Source: a virus. Taken from it: DNA of 30,238 nucleotides. Location of the stretch: positions 1 to 30,238 of IMG/VR virus record IMGVR_UViG_3300020205_000940; one strand, given 5' to 3'. Under the pieces are notes generated by a model. The model searched no databases, had not been told where the DNA came from, and saw only the letters and a program-made list of their open reading frames with translations. Position numbers and translations under genes: made by a program. Shown here in pieces: positions 1-8,581 of this stretch (within the stretch, counting starts at the first letter, position 1; each line of letters opens with the position of its first letter).

Positions 1-3000
1 GGTTCTGTTAGTGTTGAGGATATAGTGTTCCCATCGGGAAATGGTTATGAAATATTTGTTTCTGATCCTAATGGTGTTGGTACGGCAATCAGTCTAATTG
101 GTTCATCAGGCGAAGGATCTTTTGATGCTTCTTGGAGTACTGTTAGTAATCTCAGTGTACCGGGAAGAATGCCTGCTACCAGTCAAATAACTTATAATCC
201 AGGAACTTCAAATTACACTTTTGGAGCTTTCACTTATGAATTGGATCAAACATATGTTAATAATTCACTTACTGAATTTTATTTACCAGATGCATTAGCT
301 GGATTTATGGTAGGAAGAATCACTCCTTCTGCTACCGGAGATAATACAACTTTCCCAAGCAACAGTATATCAAGATTGACAAGAAGAGATGTTAGATTTT
401 TCTTAGGTATAAATCCAGTTGGATATATCGATTCTTTTGATAATTTGTACAATTCTTGGAGCCTTGATGGTGGGAATGAAATACCAGCGAGTGGTAAATC
501 TGGTAATATAGCATTTGAAGCAGGAACTGGTATTGAATTATCAAATCCAGGTAGCCCCGATAGAATAGTCATAACAAACACGGGTGTTGCACAAAATGCA
601 TTTTCTCATGTTGTATTAAAGAATAGCAGTGGAACTATAATAGATTCATATGATGCAAACACATCTGCCGATACATTCACAATAAAGTCTGGTACATTTG
701 TCAAACTTGACACAGACACAAATAATGATACAGTGACATTCGATTTAGATGTACCATATGACTATGCGTTGCTGGGAAACTCAGGAACAACAGATGGTAT
801 GGGAATTATAGATCTTTCCGGATCTCCTTCTTGCCTTGTAGGAAGAATTGGTGGAAGTCAAATTCAAGCAATAGACAACAGTGAGTTGCGTTGGATTTCT
901 ACAACTGCTCCGGTGATGCCATTGCCTTATTTTGGATTGATTAGTACAACAGATAGTGTTGACGGTACTAGACATTTAAATGCTAACACTGCTGGTACTG
1001 CTGGAAAATTGACTATTTCGCCTGGTGCTAATGTTTCATTCACTGTAGATGCTACTCAAAACATCATAACTATAAATTCTCTTGGTGCTGGAGAAACAAG
1101 TACAAATCCATTTATTGCAAATATAATTGAAAACAGCAATATATACTCAGTTCCGTCTAGTGGCACCAATTTAAAGTTTATCAATGGAACTGGTGTTGCT
1201 TTTAGTTCGGAGAACAATACCAAACAGACTCAGATCAGTGCAAGTCTTGCTGCAATTGCACCCAGATCTCTGCTTGGTAATAGTACCCTAACTTCAAATA
1301 TTCCCAGTGCATTCCAAATATTAAATAAATGCGTGCTGTTTGGGGATGATTCTGCTGGTTTAGTAAGTCTTCCTGCATCTCCGGCTGCAGAGGCGGATAT
1401 AAACAGTGGTAATAGTCTAAAATCTAAATTAAATATTGGTCACTATAATACTATAATAATTCAAAATTCTGCTGGTACTCTGTTAACTCGTTTAGCAACT
1501 ACTAATATTTCCGGAGATGGATTGAGACTCGTCCCTGGCACAAATATGAGTATTTCTACAACTGGTCAAAGCGATATTGCAATTAGCACCGTTGGCACAG
1601 TACAAAATGTTAGTGGTGCCGGACCATGGACTGGAACAATAGCTGGCATGGACGCCGGCAGCGCGTTGACATTGAATGTTGGTTCAACCATCAAAGCAAA
1701 CGGTGCAGGTGGTTCTATAGGAGGTAGTGGTGTATATGGAACTGTAACTGTAACTAGTATTAGTGCGAACGGCAGAAGTTTAGCCTTTCGGACTACTAGC
1801 ACACAGCCTATTAACGGTGCTGTAACAAGTATACGCACAGAGTCTAGTACAAATGGTATTTTAACATTTAATTCCAGTACTGTACTTTCTACCGATCTAA
1901 CTCCTACTTTTGCTTCTGTATTGTTTACCGGAATTGGTAGAGGCACAGAAGTATTTTATGGAACTACTGGCTCAAATATCAATACTCAAATATTAAATGT
2001 AACTAAACTAAACATAACAGATGGCACCACTCCAACACCTATAACTTCCAGTGTTTTACATAAAGAAATGATATCTGATGAAGTACTTGAAGCGACTATA
2101 TCAACTGCAACAGTTACGGCTGCCAGTGGTAGAACATCACAGAAATATCTGCCTGGTGTTAATTTTACAGAATCAATTTATGGAGCTTCTTATAAATTAA
2201 GAGTTCAAGATTATACTGGTACTACTCCACAAGTTGGTGATCTGTCTCTGGAGGGCGATGTTGTTACTATCACTTCCGGATCTACTGGAGTAAATTTCGA
2301 TGGCGCTGGTACTACAATCAACATAAACAGCAAAAGCATAAAAGCTACTAATACATTCCCACTACTGACTAGTTCTGGTACTACAATGGAGATTTTATGC
2401 AAGAGTGTCACCAGCGCAGGTGCGTTTGCCAACTTCACTATGACAAATGCCACTACATTCAAGATCAATGTGAGTGGTAGCGCAAATAATTCAGTTCTCA
2501 CAACAACTGCTAGTGGAACTGGTCAAACATTAACATCAACCGGTACAATAACAATAAATGCAACTACTACATTCGCTACTGGTAATACTATAGACTTTAC
2601 TGGTTGTATTGTAAATGGATTGCCAGCGGGCGCGGATCATGCATCGACTCATCAATCAGTAACATCAGAAATTTCTGATGACCTTCCAACAGAACCAATA
2701 GGATCTGATGCGATAGTTGCATGGCAAGTCGGTGCTGTTGCAAGAGCAGAGCCAGTCCTCCTAAATAAGATTGCAATAGCAGTTGCTAGTGGATTTTATA
2801 ATCAGCCTGTTGCTTTCAACGACACTCAGTTATATGGAGCATCTGGTGGTGTTGCTTCTACATACAACACACTGTTTACTTCTGGTAACACTAATCACGG
2901 TCCAATGTATGTGGTTCTTGCAGCTGCTGATGGTGCTACTGTGGCAGCAGAAGTAACTGCGAAAGGTCCTCCCGGACAAATTATAATGATAAGGAAAGTA

Positions 3001-3003
3001 TAA
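1..3003 (+). CDS. Long fibre-like virion protein, 5' end missing
   Basis: The frame is open from base 1 without a stop, so the gene starts outside the window. The GTG at 25 is an internal valine rather than a supported start. At least 1000 residues are present, very rich in Ser, Thr, Gly, Asn, Ala and Ile and nearly free of Cys. Recurring elements look like beta-structured fibre repeats: GTGIEL/GTGVAF-type turns followed by ITI or VTF strands, and LLGNS segments around residues 260 and 420. The C-terminus ends in a hydrophobic GQIIMIRKV tail. The gene sits directly upstream of another structural gene and the neck genes, where T4 has its baseplate, short-fibre and whisker genes. I infer a host-contact fibre or whisker-type protein. 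No catalytic motif is seen, and the exact T4 counterpart is unknown. Confidence 0.6.
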   Translation, partial: GSVSVEDIVFPSGNGYEIFVSDPNGVGTAISLIGSSGEGSFDASWSTVSNLSVPGRMPATSQITYNPGTSNYTFGAFTYELDQTYVNNSLTEFYLPDALAGFMVGRITPSATGDNTTFPSNSISRLTRRDVRFFLGINPVGYIDSFDNLYNSWSLDGGNEIPASGKSGNIAFEAGTGIELSNPGSPDRIVITNTGVAQNAFSHVVLKNSSGTIIDSYDANTSADTFTIKSGTFVKLDTDTNNDTVTFDLDVPYDYALLGNSGTTDGMGIIDLSGSPSCLVGRIGGSQIQAIDNSELRWISTTAPVMPLPYFGLISTTDSVDGTRHLNANTAGTAGKLTISPGANVSFTVDATQNIITINSLGAGETSTNPFIANIIENSNIYSVPSSGTNLKFINGTGVAFSSENNTKQTQISASLAAIAPRSLLGNSTLTSNIPSAFQILNKCVLFGDDSAGLVSLPASPAAEADINSGNSLKSKLNIGHYNTIIIQNSAGTLLTRLATTNISGDGLRLVPGTNMSISTTGQSDIAISTVGTVQNVSGAGPWTGTIAGMDAGSALTLNVGSTIKANGAGGSIGGSGVYGTVTVTSISANGRSLAFRTTSTQPINGAVTSIRTESSTNGILTFNSSTVLSTDLTPTFASVLFTGIGRGTEVFYGTTGSNINTQILNVTKLNITDGTTPTPITSSVLHKEMISDEVLEATISTATVTAASGRTSQKYLPGVNFTESIYGASYKLRVQDYTGTTPQVGDLSLEGDVVTITSGSTGVNFDGAGTTININSKSIKATNTFPLLTSSGTTMEILCKSVTSAGAFANFTMTNATTFKINVSGSANNSVLTTTASGTGQTLTSTGTITINATTTFATGNTIDFTGCIVNGLPAGADHASTHQSVTSEISDDLPTEPIGSDAIVAWQVGAVARAEPVLLNKIAIAVASGFYNQPVAFNDTQLYGASGGVASTYNTLFTSGNTNHGPMYVVLAAADGATVAAEVTAKGPPGQIIMIRKV

Positions 3004-3004
3004 T

Positions 3005-5302
3005 ATGTTTGTAAGAGATGGTAATAGCAATCCCAGAGAGATAGCAAAAATATTTGTAAGAGATGCTGCTGGCAATCCGCAAGAGATTAGTAAAATCTAT
3101 GTGCGGGATGCTGCTGGCAATCCAAAATTAGTTTTTGATAATACTGTGATCATTGTTGAAAATTTTTGCCCAACATGTGGAAATACAATTTTTAGAATTG
3201 AACCTGTTGCCCAACCCGCTACACCCGCGTCAGTCAGTAATCGCATAAGATTAACGGATGAAGCAGTAGGATTTGCTAGTGATAACACCAATTCTTGGAT
3301 TCCTAACACCACTACTTCTTCCCTTACCAGTGCTCCCTTTTTGTCTACTTACACAGTAAATAAAGACTATTGGTCAAAAGTTGCACTTGCTTATGATTAT
3401 ACCGTTGCGACAGAGACGGGCCCACAGACCGGAACCTTTGATATATTTGGACCACCAGGAACTATTAATTTTACATCCATGTATAGATTGCAATTTATCA
3501 CACCACAACCCGGTGATGGTGGGACATCGCAAACATTTCAATTACAGAATCCCACCGCCGCAGAGTATGCATCGGGAAGTTCTTGGTATTGGAACAAAAT
3601 TAATAGCATCTTTGCTACTCATATAAATTATCCAACATTGCCAGGATATATTATAGTCGATTGGAATACTTATACAGTAAGAGATACTCTTTTAGTAGTA
3701 ATGAAAGATCCTCAAAGAACATTTGATAGTCATTGTGGTTCTCCTGTTGTTCCTGATGGAAGCGGAACTCTACCACCTCCTGTGAGCGGATGTCCAGAAA
3801 CTGGTGTAAGAAATAGCAGCATATATCCGTTTCATAACAGAACTATTATAACTAAAGTACAAGAATTTGATTCATCTGATATTTTCTCAGCTAAGTGTGG
3901 ACAAAATTATTGTTTTGATGTTTTTAGTACAGTATTCGTTAGCGCAGAATCCGAATGTTTCAACCAACGCTTGATAAATTATGTGGATCCTGCGGGAACC
4001 ATAGTAACTGGAAATTGTACAGGTGGAATCGATGGTGATGGTAGTACTGGTATTGGTCAAGTAGGAATAGATAGTGTCTGTGATAGTAATGTTTATATTA
4101 ATTGGGTCGAGGGAACTGACGGAATTATTAATCCATTTAGTTTCATAGTAAACAAAGAAAATCACGGAACAGGAAGAACACTCCCAACACAGCTCGCAAA
4201 TGCTGCGGTACAAGATTGTTGTCCGTCAACATGTTATGGTCCTGTTCCAATGAGAGCAGCACCATCAAGTCAAACTATTACTGCATGTAGACAGGTTTAT
4301 CAAATACCCCCAATTAATACAATAAACGCTGATGGACAAGATCGTCTTGGGTTTTTTGAAAATATTTATACCTCTTTATTGATGGGAGCTGAAAGTATTG
4401 CAGGAACACAAGGAATTGGTTCTATAGCAGATATTAGAATTGTTCTACCTTGTTATGTCAATCTACATCCTGATTTTGGTAATTCTATAGTGAAAGTATT
4501 TCCAACACTATATGATAACTTTGTCAATAACGGCTTAGGTCCTACAGGAGCTGCAGCAAATATTGTAAGAGATAAAACTGTATGGGAAGCAGTAAAATCG
4601 TTTATGCCTTATGTTCCGGGAACTACTACAATATCAGATCCAACAAAGAGAAATTGGCTGTCTTCAGTTCATTTTCACTACAATGAAGATCGAACTTTTT
4701 CAGGATCTGGTGCTCCATTTAACAGAGCGCCTACTGGTATTAGTGCTAGTACTCCTAATGGATTCCCGACTCTGCTGTGGAATATATCAGGATATCCAAC
4801 CGAACAGTCTACGCATTATATTGTATTAGAATTAAGTTTTCAGGCAAATGATGTGTGCGTATCAAATGCGTTTAATATACTGCAATTGAAAACACCTGAA
4901 AATCAAAAATTCTTTATTCTTGGTATGCGTTTTTATCCAGTTTCTCGTGGTGGACATAAGCATCCTATTTTTAGAGATCATATAATACCCGCAAATGTAC
5001 AAACTTTTTCGAATACTAATGGTGGATTTATTGACTATTATGCCGGAAGCCAGAATCAAAATTTACCTACAGTAGATCAAATTGGGGCAGGGGCTGGCTT
5101 AAATATAGGACAATGGTTTACTACAAATACAATACAAACAACTGCTTTTGCCGACGGACAGACAAGAGTACATGCATTTAAGATTCCTAACTGTACCAGT
5201 ACCATAAACTTGTGTCAAGGAATTTACGGAATAAAGTATCCTGCCATAGGCACAATGAAAAAATTCTTAGCTAAATACTACCAGTCACCCATCAACACTT
5301 AA
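3005..5302 (+). CDS. Putative virion structural protein with N-terminal VRDAAGNP repeats
   Basis: This 765-residue protein starts one base after the previous stop, behind an AAGGAAA ribosome site, so the two are probably translationally coupled. Residues 2-44 hold three tandem copies of a 15-residue unit with the core VRD-x3-NP-x-E-I-x-K-I. Next comes a CPTCG motif (about residue 54) and a long, apparently beta-rich body with scattered cysteines (CGQNYC, a CCPSTC cluster near residue 407). Short VRD-type repeats occur at the ends of other phage tail proteins, as I recall, but the function of this protein is not known to me. Position beside the large fibre-like gene and ahead of gp13 suggests a fibre, whisker or baseplate component. 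That is inference from context only. Confidence 0.5.
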   Translation: MFVRDGNSNPREIAKIFVRDAAGNPQEISKIYVRDAAGNPKLVFDNTVIIVENFCPTCGNTIFRIEPVAQPATPASVSNRIRLTDEAVGFASDNTNSWIPNTTTSSLTSAPFLSTYTVNKDYWSKVALAYDYTVATETGPQTGTFDIFGPPGTINFTSMYRLQFITPQPGDGGTSQTFQLQNPTAAEYASGSSWYWNKINSIFATHINYPTLPGYIIVDWNTYTVRDTLLVVMKDPQRTFDSHCGSPVVPDGSGTLPPPVSGCPETGVRNSSIYPFHNRTIITKVQEFDSSDIFSAKCGQNYCFDVFSTVFVSAESECFNQRLINYVDPAGTIVTGNCTGGIDGDGSTGIGQVGIDSVCDSNVYINWVEGTDGIINPFSFIVNKENHGTGRTLPTQLANAAVQDCCPSTCYGPVPMRAAPSSQTITACRQVYQIPPINTINADGQDRLGFFENIYTSLLMGAESIAGTQGIGSIADIRIVLPCYVNLHPDFGNSIVKVFPTLYDNFVNNGLGPTGAAANIVRDKTVWEAVKSFMPYVPGTTTISDPTKRNWLSSVHFHYNEDRTFSGSGAPFNRAPTGISASTPNGFPTLLWNISGYPTEQSTHYIVLELSFQANDVCVSNAFNILQLKTPENQKFFILGMRFYPVSRGGHKHPIFRDHIIPANVQTFSNTNGGFIDYYAGSQNQNLPTVDQIGAGAGLNIGQWFTTNTIQTTAFADGQTRVHAFKIPNCTSTINLCQGIYGIKYPAIGTMKKFLAKYYQSPINT
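3008..3136 (+). repeat. 45-bp tandem repeat encoding FVRDAAGNPxEIxKI, about 2.9 copies
   Basis: Units start near 3008, 3053 and 3098. The DNA is also similar between copies, notably GATGCTGCTGGCAATCC in units 2 and 3, which indicates recent duplication. Unit 1 is the most diverged (GNSNPRE instead of AAGNPQE). Confidence 0.85.
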
Positions 5303-5318
5303 ATTATAAGGAGAAATT

Positions 5319-5666
5319 ATGAAGGTTAAATTGATTGAAGTTTATAGTTCTGTCGCAACTTTAAACAAACTAATAGAAGAACCTCTGCCAGCCAGAGTGT
5401 CTTTTAAACTCATGAAGCTACTGAATCAACTAAATGCAGAAGTTAAGTTGGTAGAAGATCAAAGACTGAAATTGGTTAAGCAATACTCCGAAGATGGTTC
5501 TACTGTCTCGGACACCAATAAAGACTCATTTATCCAAGAATTTACCGAATTCTTAAATGATGAAATCGATCTTGCATGGGAACCAATAGAAATAGATGCA
5601 TTAGGTGAAAATATCAAACTATCTGTCACAGATTTGTCCAAAATGCAATATTTGTTCTCAGAATAA
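5319..5666 (+). CDS. Small conserved-looking phage protein of unknown function
   Basis: This 115-residue protein has a clear start behind AAGGAG. It looks mainly helical, with a central segment (residues 17-50) of the type L-N-K-L-I-E-E-x-LPARVSFKLMKLLNQL followed by a charged stretch. That pattern recalls small tail-region proteins of unknown function in other phages (DUF1617-like), a weak resemblance. The C-terminal half is acidic. It is the last gene before the gp13 hairpin and late promoter, so it closes the fibre gene cluster. No enzyme motif or membrane segment is visible. Confidence 0.55.
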   Translation: MKVKLIEVYSSVATLNKLIEEPLPARVSFKLMKLLNQLNAEVKLVEDQRLKLVKQYSEDGSTVSDTNKDSFIQEFTEFLNDEIDLAWEPIEIDALGENIKLSVTDLSKMQYLFSE

Positions 5667-5687
5667 CTTAAAACAATAACACAAATA

Positions 5688-5734
5688 AAGGATCTCCTTG
5701 ATTTTATAAATAATGTAGAATCAAGGAGATTTTT
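5688..5734 (+). promoter_or_regulatory. RNA hairpin that would sequester the gp13 ribosome binding site
   Basis: ATCTCCTTGATT (5692-5703) and AATCAAGGAGAT (5719-5730) form a perfect 12-bp stem, extendable outward by two G-U and two A-U pairs. The 15-nt loop contains the late promoter TATAAATA. The 3' arm contains the gp13 Shine-Dalgarno AAGGAG (5723-5728), 8 nt before the ATG at 5737. Transcripts arriving from upstream would fold and hide the site. Transcripts starting from the promoter in the loop (expected near G5718) would lack the 5' arm. T4 gene e (lysozyme) is controlled by this kind of arrangement. The run of five U after the stem means it could also act as a weak terminator. Confidence 0.75.
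5705..5712 (+). promoter_or_regulatory. T4-type late promoter upstream of gp13
   Basis: An exact TATAAATA lies in the 70-bp gap before gp13. In T4 this octamer is the only core element recognised by RNA polymerase carrying gp55, with initiation about 6 nt downstream, here near 5718. The match is exact, intergenic and correctly oriented. Confidence 0.85.
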
Positions 5735-5736
5735 AA

Positions 5737-6555
5737 ATGGCAAGACCTAATTCACGGGAAAAACTCAAAGACTACTGCCTGCGAAGGTTAGGCTATCCTG
5801 TTGTGCAAATAAATGTCGATGATGCTCAATTAGAGGATCGTATGGACGATGCACTTCAATTCTTTGCAGAATATCACTTTGATGGTGTAGAGAGAGTTTA
5901 TTTCAAGAAACAAGTAACCCAAGAGGATATGGACAGAGGGTACATTGATCTAACACAACCTACTGTAGAAAATACTACAGACAACATTGTTGCTGCTCCT
6001 GCAATTGATCCAGATGGACAATCTATAATTAGTGTAATTAGATGCTTTCAATTGTTCGATACTCTTGGTGGTCTTGGTATGTTTGATGCCAAATACCAAA
6101 TGGCATTAAATGACATGTATGGGTTAAGAACAAACACATACGGAGATTCTCTCATAAGTTACAATATTACTCGTAGTCATATGCAGATGCTTCAGGATAT
6201 GTTAACTCCCGAAAAGATGATCGACTTTAGTAGAGTAACAAATAGAATCTATGTTGAAACAAATTGGAAAGAGAAAATGACAAAAAGTCAATATCTCGTT
6301 TTCGAAGCATATAGAATTCTTGATCCGGGATTGTATCCAGAGATCTACAATGATCGTCTGCTGAAGATGTATTACACTGCATTGATTCGAGAACAATGGG
6401 GATTGAATCTTTCTAAGTTTACCGGAATGAGTTTGCCGGGCGGAGTTTCTTTCAATGGTGCAAATATGGCATCAGAAGCGAAAGCAGAAGTAGATAAGAT
6501 AGAAGAAGAAATCCAAAGAAAGTATGAACTACCACCACAAGGATTCATAGGTTAA
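5737..6555 (+). CDS. 13: Neck protein gp13 (head completion)
   Basis: This 272-residue protein resembles T4 gp13 (309 aa), which with gp14 forms the head-tail neck after packaging. The N-terminal segment with KDYCLRRLGYPVVQINVDD followed by an acidic helix (EDRMDDALQFF) is typical of the gp13 proteins of T4-like marine phages. The C-terminal 35 residues form a charged helix (about 235-262). Its start is set by AAGGAG 8 nt upstream, and expression is probably restricted to late transcripts by the hairpin there. gp14 follows after one base and gp15 after that, the T4 order 13-14-15, which supports the call. Confidence 0.87.
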   Translation: MARPNSREKLKDYCLRRLGYPVVQINVDDAQLEDRMDDALQFFAEYHFDGVERVYFKKQVTQEDMDRGYIDLTQPTVENTTDNIVAAPAIDPDGQSIISVIRCFQLFDTLGGLGMFDAKYQMALNDMYGLRTNTYGDSLISYNITRSHMQMLQDMLTPEKMIDFSRVTNRIYVETNWKEKMTKSQYLVFEAYRILDPGLYPEIYNDRLLKMYYTALIREQWGLNLSKFTGMSLPGGVSFNGANMASEAKAEVDKIEEEIQRKYELPPQGFIG

Positions 6556-6556
6556 T

Positions 6557-7273
6557 ATGGCATTAAATCCGTATTTCAATAATCACGATTATAAACCAAC
6601 GCAAGATCTCATGGAAGATCTTGTTGAGGAATCTATTAAGATAAATGGAATAAATGTATATTACATTCCAAGACGATTTGTTGATTTGGATCAAATTTTT
6701 GGTGAAGATTCTTCTTCATTTTTCAAAGACGCAATTCAAATAGAAATGTACATGGATAATTACTCTGGATTTTCTGGAGAACGAGAAATCATTTCTAAAT
6801 TCGGATTAGAAATAAGAGATACGCTTAGTCTAGTTGTTTCGAAAAGAAGATTTCAAAAAGAATCTGCTAAACTTCCTGTAATGTCTGACAGACCAGTTCA
6901 GATATCAAATCCAATGGAAGGAGATCTTATTTGGTATCCTTTTACCAAAGCTCTGTTTGAAATCAAATTCGTAGACACTAAAGAAGTATTTTTCCAATTT
7001 GGCAAACTCTACACATATAAATTAGAATGCGAACTGTTCAAATATTCACACGAATCTCTGGATACTGGTATATCTGATATAGATGCAATTGAAGACGATA
7101 TTAGCAAGAGTGTAGTAGAGAATCTCGATTACAATCAAGATGGTGTTGTAGATGATACCATCACATCTGATCAAGATTCTAGACAACGAAGCGATAATAC
7201 CAGAATAGAGACAGATACCCGCGATCTTATAGATTTTAGAGAAATTGATCCATTCTCGGAGAACAAGTATTAA
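6557..7273 (+). CDS. 14: Neck protein gp14
   Basis: This 238-residue protein matches T4 gp14 (256 aa) in size, position and style: an N-terminal MALNPYFNNH segment, a central PRRFVDLDQIFGED motif and a beta-rich middle (residues 60-165). gp14 assembles with gp13 at the portal end of the filled head to accept the tail. The last 70 residues are strongly acidic and contain D191-x-N193-x-D195-G-x-x-D199, which fits a calcium-binding EF-hand or dockerin-like loop. The gene starts one base after the gp13 stop, and its last base overlaps the gp15 start (TAATG). Confidence 0.87.
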   Translation: MALNPYFNNHDYKPTQDLMEDLVEESIKINGINVYYIPRRFVDLDQIFGEDSSSFFKDAIQIEMYMDNYSGFSGEREIISKFGLEIRDTLSLVVSKRRFQKESAKLPVMSDRPVQISNPMEGDLIWYPFTKALFEIKFVDTKEVFFQFGKLYTYKLECELFKYSHESLDTGISDIDAIEDDISKSVVENLDYNQDGVVDDTITSDQDSRQRSDNTRIETDTRDLIDFREIDPFSENKY

Positions 7274-7941
7274 TGTTTACTACTTTCTATCATGGTATGA
7301 CAAAGAAATTGACAGCTGGCTTTGGCACACTGTTCAATAACATGTACATCGAACGCGGTGAAAATGCCACATACAAGAAAATTAAAGTTCCATTATCATA
7401 TGCACCAAAAGAAAAAATGATGGAAAGAATTGGTCTTGAATTAGACAATCCTTCTGCTGCAGCAGTGCAGCTGACTTTGCCAAGAATGTCGTTCATGTTG
7501 ACTGGTCTTGAATATGATACAGAAAGAAAACGCAACAGTTCTGGAAAACGGATGTCAGAGAAAACACTACAGAATAGTGATATCATAATCAACTACCACT
7601 ATAACGAAGTGCCATATAAATTAAACTTTTCGTTGTTTGTATATGCCAGAACAATGGACGATGGATTGAAGATAATAGAACAAATCTTCCCATTCTTTAC
7701 ACCAGATTTCACTTTAACAATTAAACCCGGTATTCTTGCAGATTATTATGAAAAGGTAGATGTTCCTGTCACTCTTATAGAAACAACGACAGATCAACAA
7801 TTTGATGGTTCTTTCAAGGACGAAGCATCTAGAATGATAATTTGGGAATTGAAATTTGTGGTTAGAACATATTACTACGGTCCAGTAAATCAAGCCGGAC
7901 TAATCAAAACGATGGATATCAACCTGTTCAATTTGGATTAA
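7273..7941 (+). CDS. 15: Tail sheath stabiliser / tail completion protein gp15
   Basis: This 222-residue protein has the gp15 layout. An N-terminal FYHGMTKKLTAGFGTLFNNM segment is followed by KKIKVPLSYAPKEKMMER, which corresponds to the IRVPITYASKEHFM region of T4 gp15. Then come LPRMSFMLTGLEYD and the EQIFPFFTPDFTLTI motif (T4: EQILPYFQPHFNTTM). T4 gp15 (272 aa) caps the sheath and joins tail to neck; this copy lacks most of the C-terminal extension. Its start overlaps the gp14 stop by one base. Confidence 0.88.
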   Translation: MFTTFYHGMTKKLTAGFGTLFNNMYIERGENATYKKIKVPLSYAPKEKMMERIGLELDNPSAAAVQLTLPRMSFMLTGLEYDTERKRNSSGKRMSEKTLQNSDIIINYHYNEVPYKLNFSLFVYARTMDDGLKIIEQIFPFFTPDFTLTIKPGILADYYEKVDVPVTLIETTTDQQFDGSFKDEASRMIIWELKFVVRTYYYGPVNQAGLIKTMDINLFNLD

Positions 7942-7944
7942 TAT

Positions 7945-8112
7945 ATGTCAAAGAAATTAGCAACAGTTCATGTAGAAGCCATTGTATATTCTAAAGATAC
8001 AGATGGGGAATATATCCTAGATACTAATGACGACAAGATAATAGAAAAGACGGGACTTGATGTAGTTCCTTCGGATGATTATGATTACATCATAACAATA
8101 ACAGAATATTAA
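7945..8112 (+). CDS. Small acidic protein between gp15 and gp16
   Basis: A 55-codon frame runs from ATG 7945 (MSKKLATVHVEAIVYSKD) to TAA 8110-8112. It fills almost the entire 181-bp space between gp15 and gp16, and codon use resembles its neighbours. The C-terminal half is acidic (DDYDYIITITEY). No Shine-Dalgarno is obvious; ATG follows the gp15 stop by three bases, so translation may be coupled. No family is recognised. Because both flanks are packed genes, a real small gene is more likely than chance. Confidence 0.6.
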   Translation: MSKKLATVHVEAIVYSKDTDGEYILDTNDDKIIEKTGLDVVPSDDYDYIITITEY

Positions 8113-8122
8113 TGGATAAATT

Positions 8123-8581
8123 ATGTCATTTGATGAACTTGAAAAACAATTTAATATGGAAGCCAAGCCAGACACAAAAATTGTGAAAACTGCAACTATT
8201 GCAGAAGAACACAAAAAGAACGATCTGGACAAGGACTACGGCATAGTCCGAGAGAATCTCAAAGAACTTATACAAAAGGGTTCTCTAGCAATAGATGGGA
8301 TTCTCAATCTTGCAAACGAAACAGAACAACCAAGAGCATATGAAGTTCTTGCTCAGCTGATTAAAACAGTTGCAGATACAAATAAAGATTTGCTTAATAT
8401 GCATAATCAAATGAAGACAATTAAAGGAGATCAAGCAGTTGCTCCTTCTGTTGGACAGATTACTACTAACAATTCTATATTTGTCGGAAGCACGACAGAT
8501 TTACAGAAACTGTTAAAGGGTAAGTTGAAAGAAATTGAGAAGTTAGAACATGATGGTGATATTATAGATGTCGAACAATAA
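8123..8581 (+). CDS. 16: Terminase small subunit gp16
   Basis: This 152-residue protein resembles T4 gp16 (164 aa), which forms the ring that recognises DNA and stimulates the packaging ATPase. It is nearly all helical. Residues 30-95 hold the conserved central part: YGIVRENLKELIQKGSLAI, followed by NETEQPRAYEVLAQLIKTVAD and NKDLLNMHNQMK. These form the predicted coiled-coil oligomerisation core. A Lys-rich C-terminus follows. It overlaps the gp17 start by 14 bases, which suggests translational coupling of the two packaging subunits. Confidence 0.87.
   Translation: MSFDELEKQFNMEAKPDTKIVKTATIAEEHKKNDLDKDYGIVRENLKELIQKGSLAIDGILNLANETEQPRAYEVLAQLIKTVADTNKDLLNMHNQMKTIKGDQAVAPSVGQITTNNSIFVGSTTDLQKLLKGKLKEIEKLEHDGDIIDVEQ

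Noticed and set aside
4363-4370. Reverse-strand TATAAATA (TATTTATA on +)
   Set aside because: It lies deep inside a + strand gene with no reverse gene to serve; one chance match in AT-rich DNA is expected.
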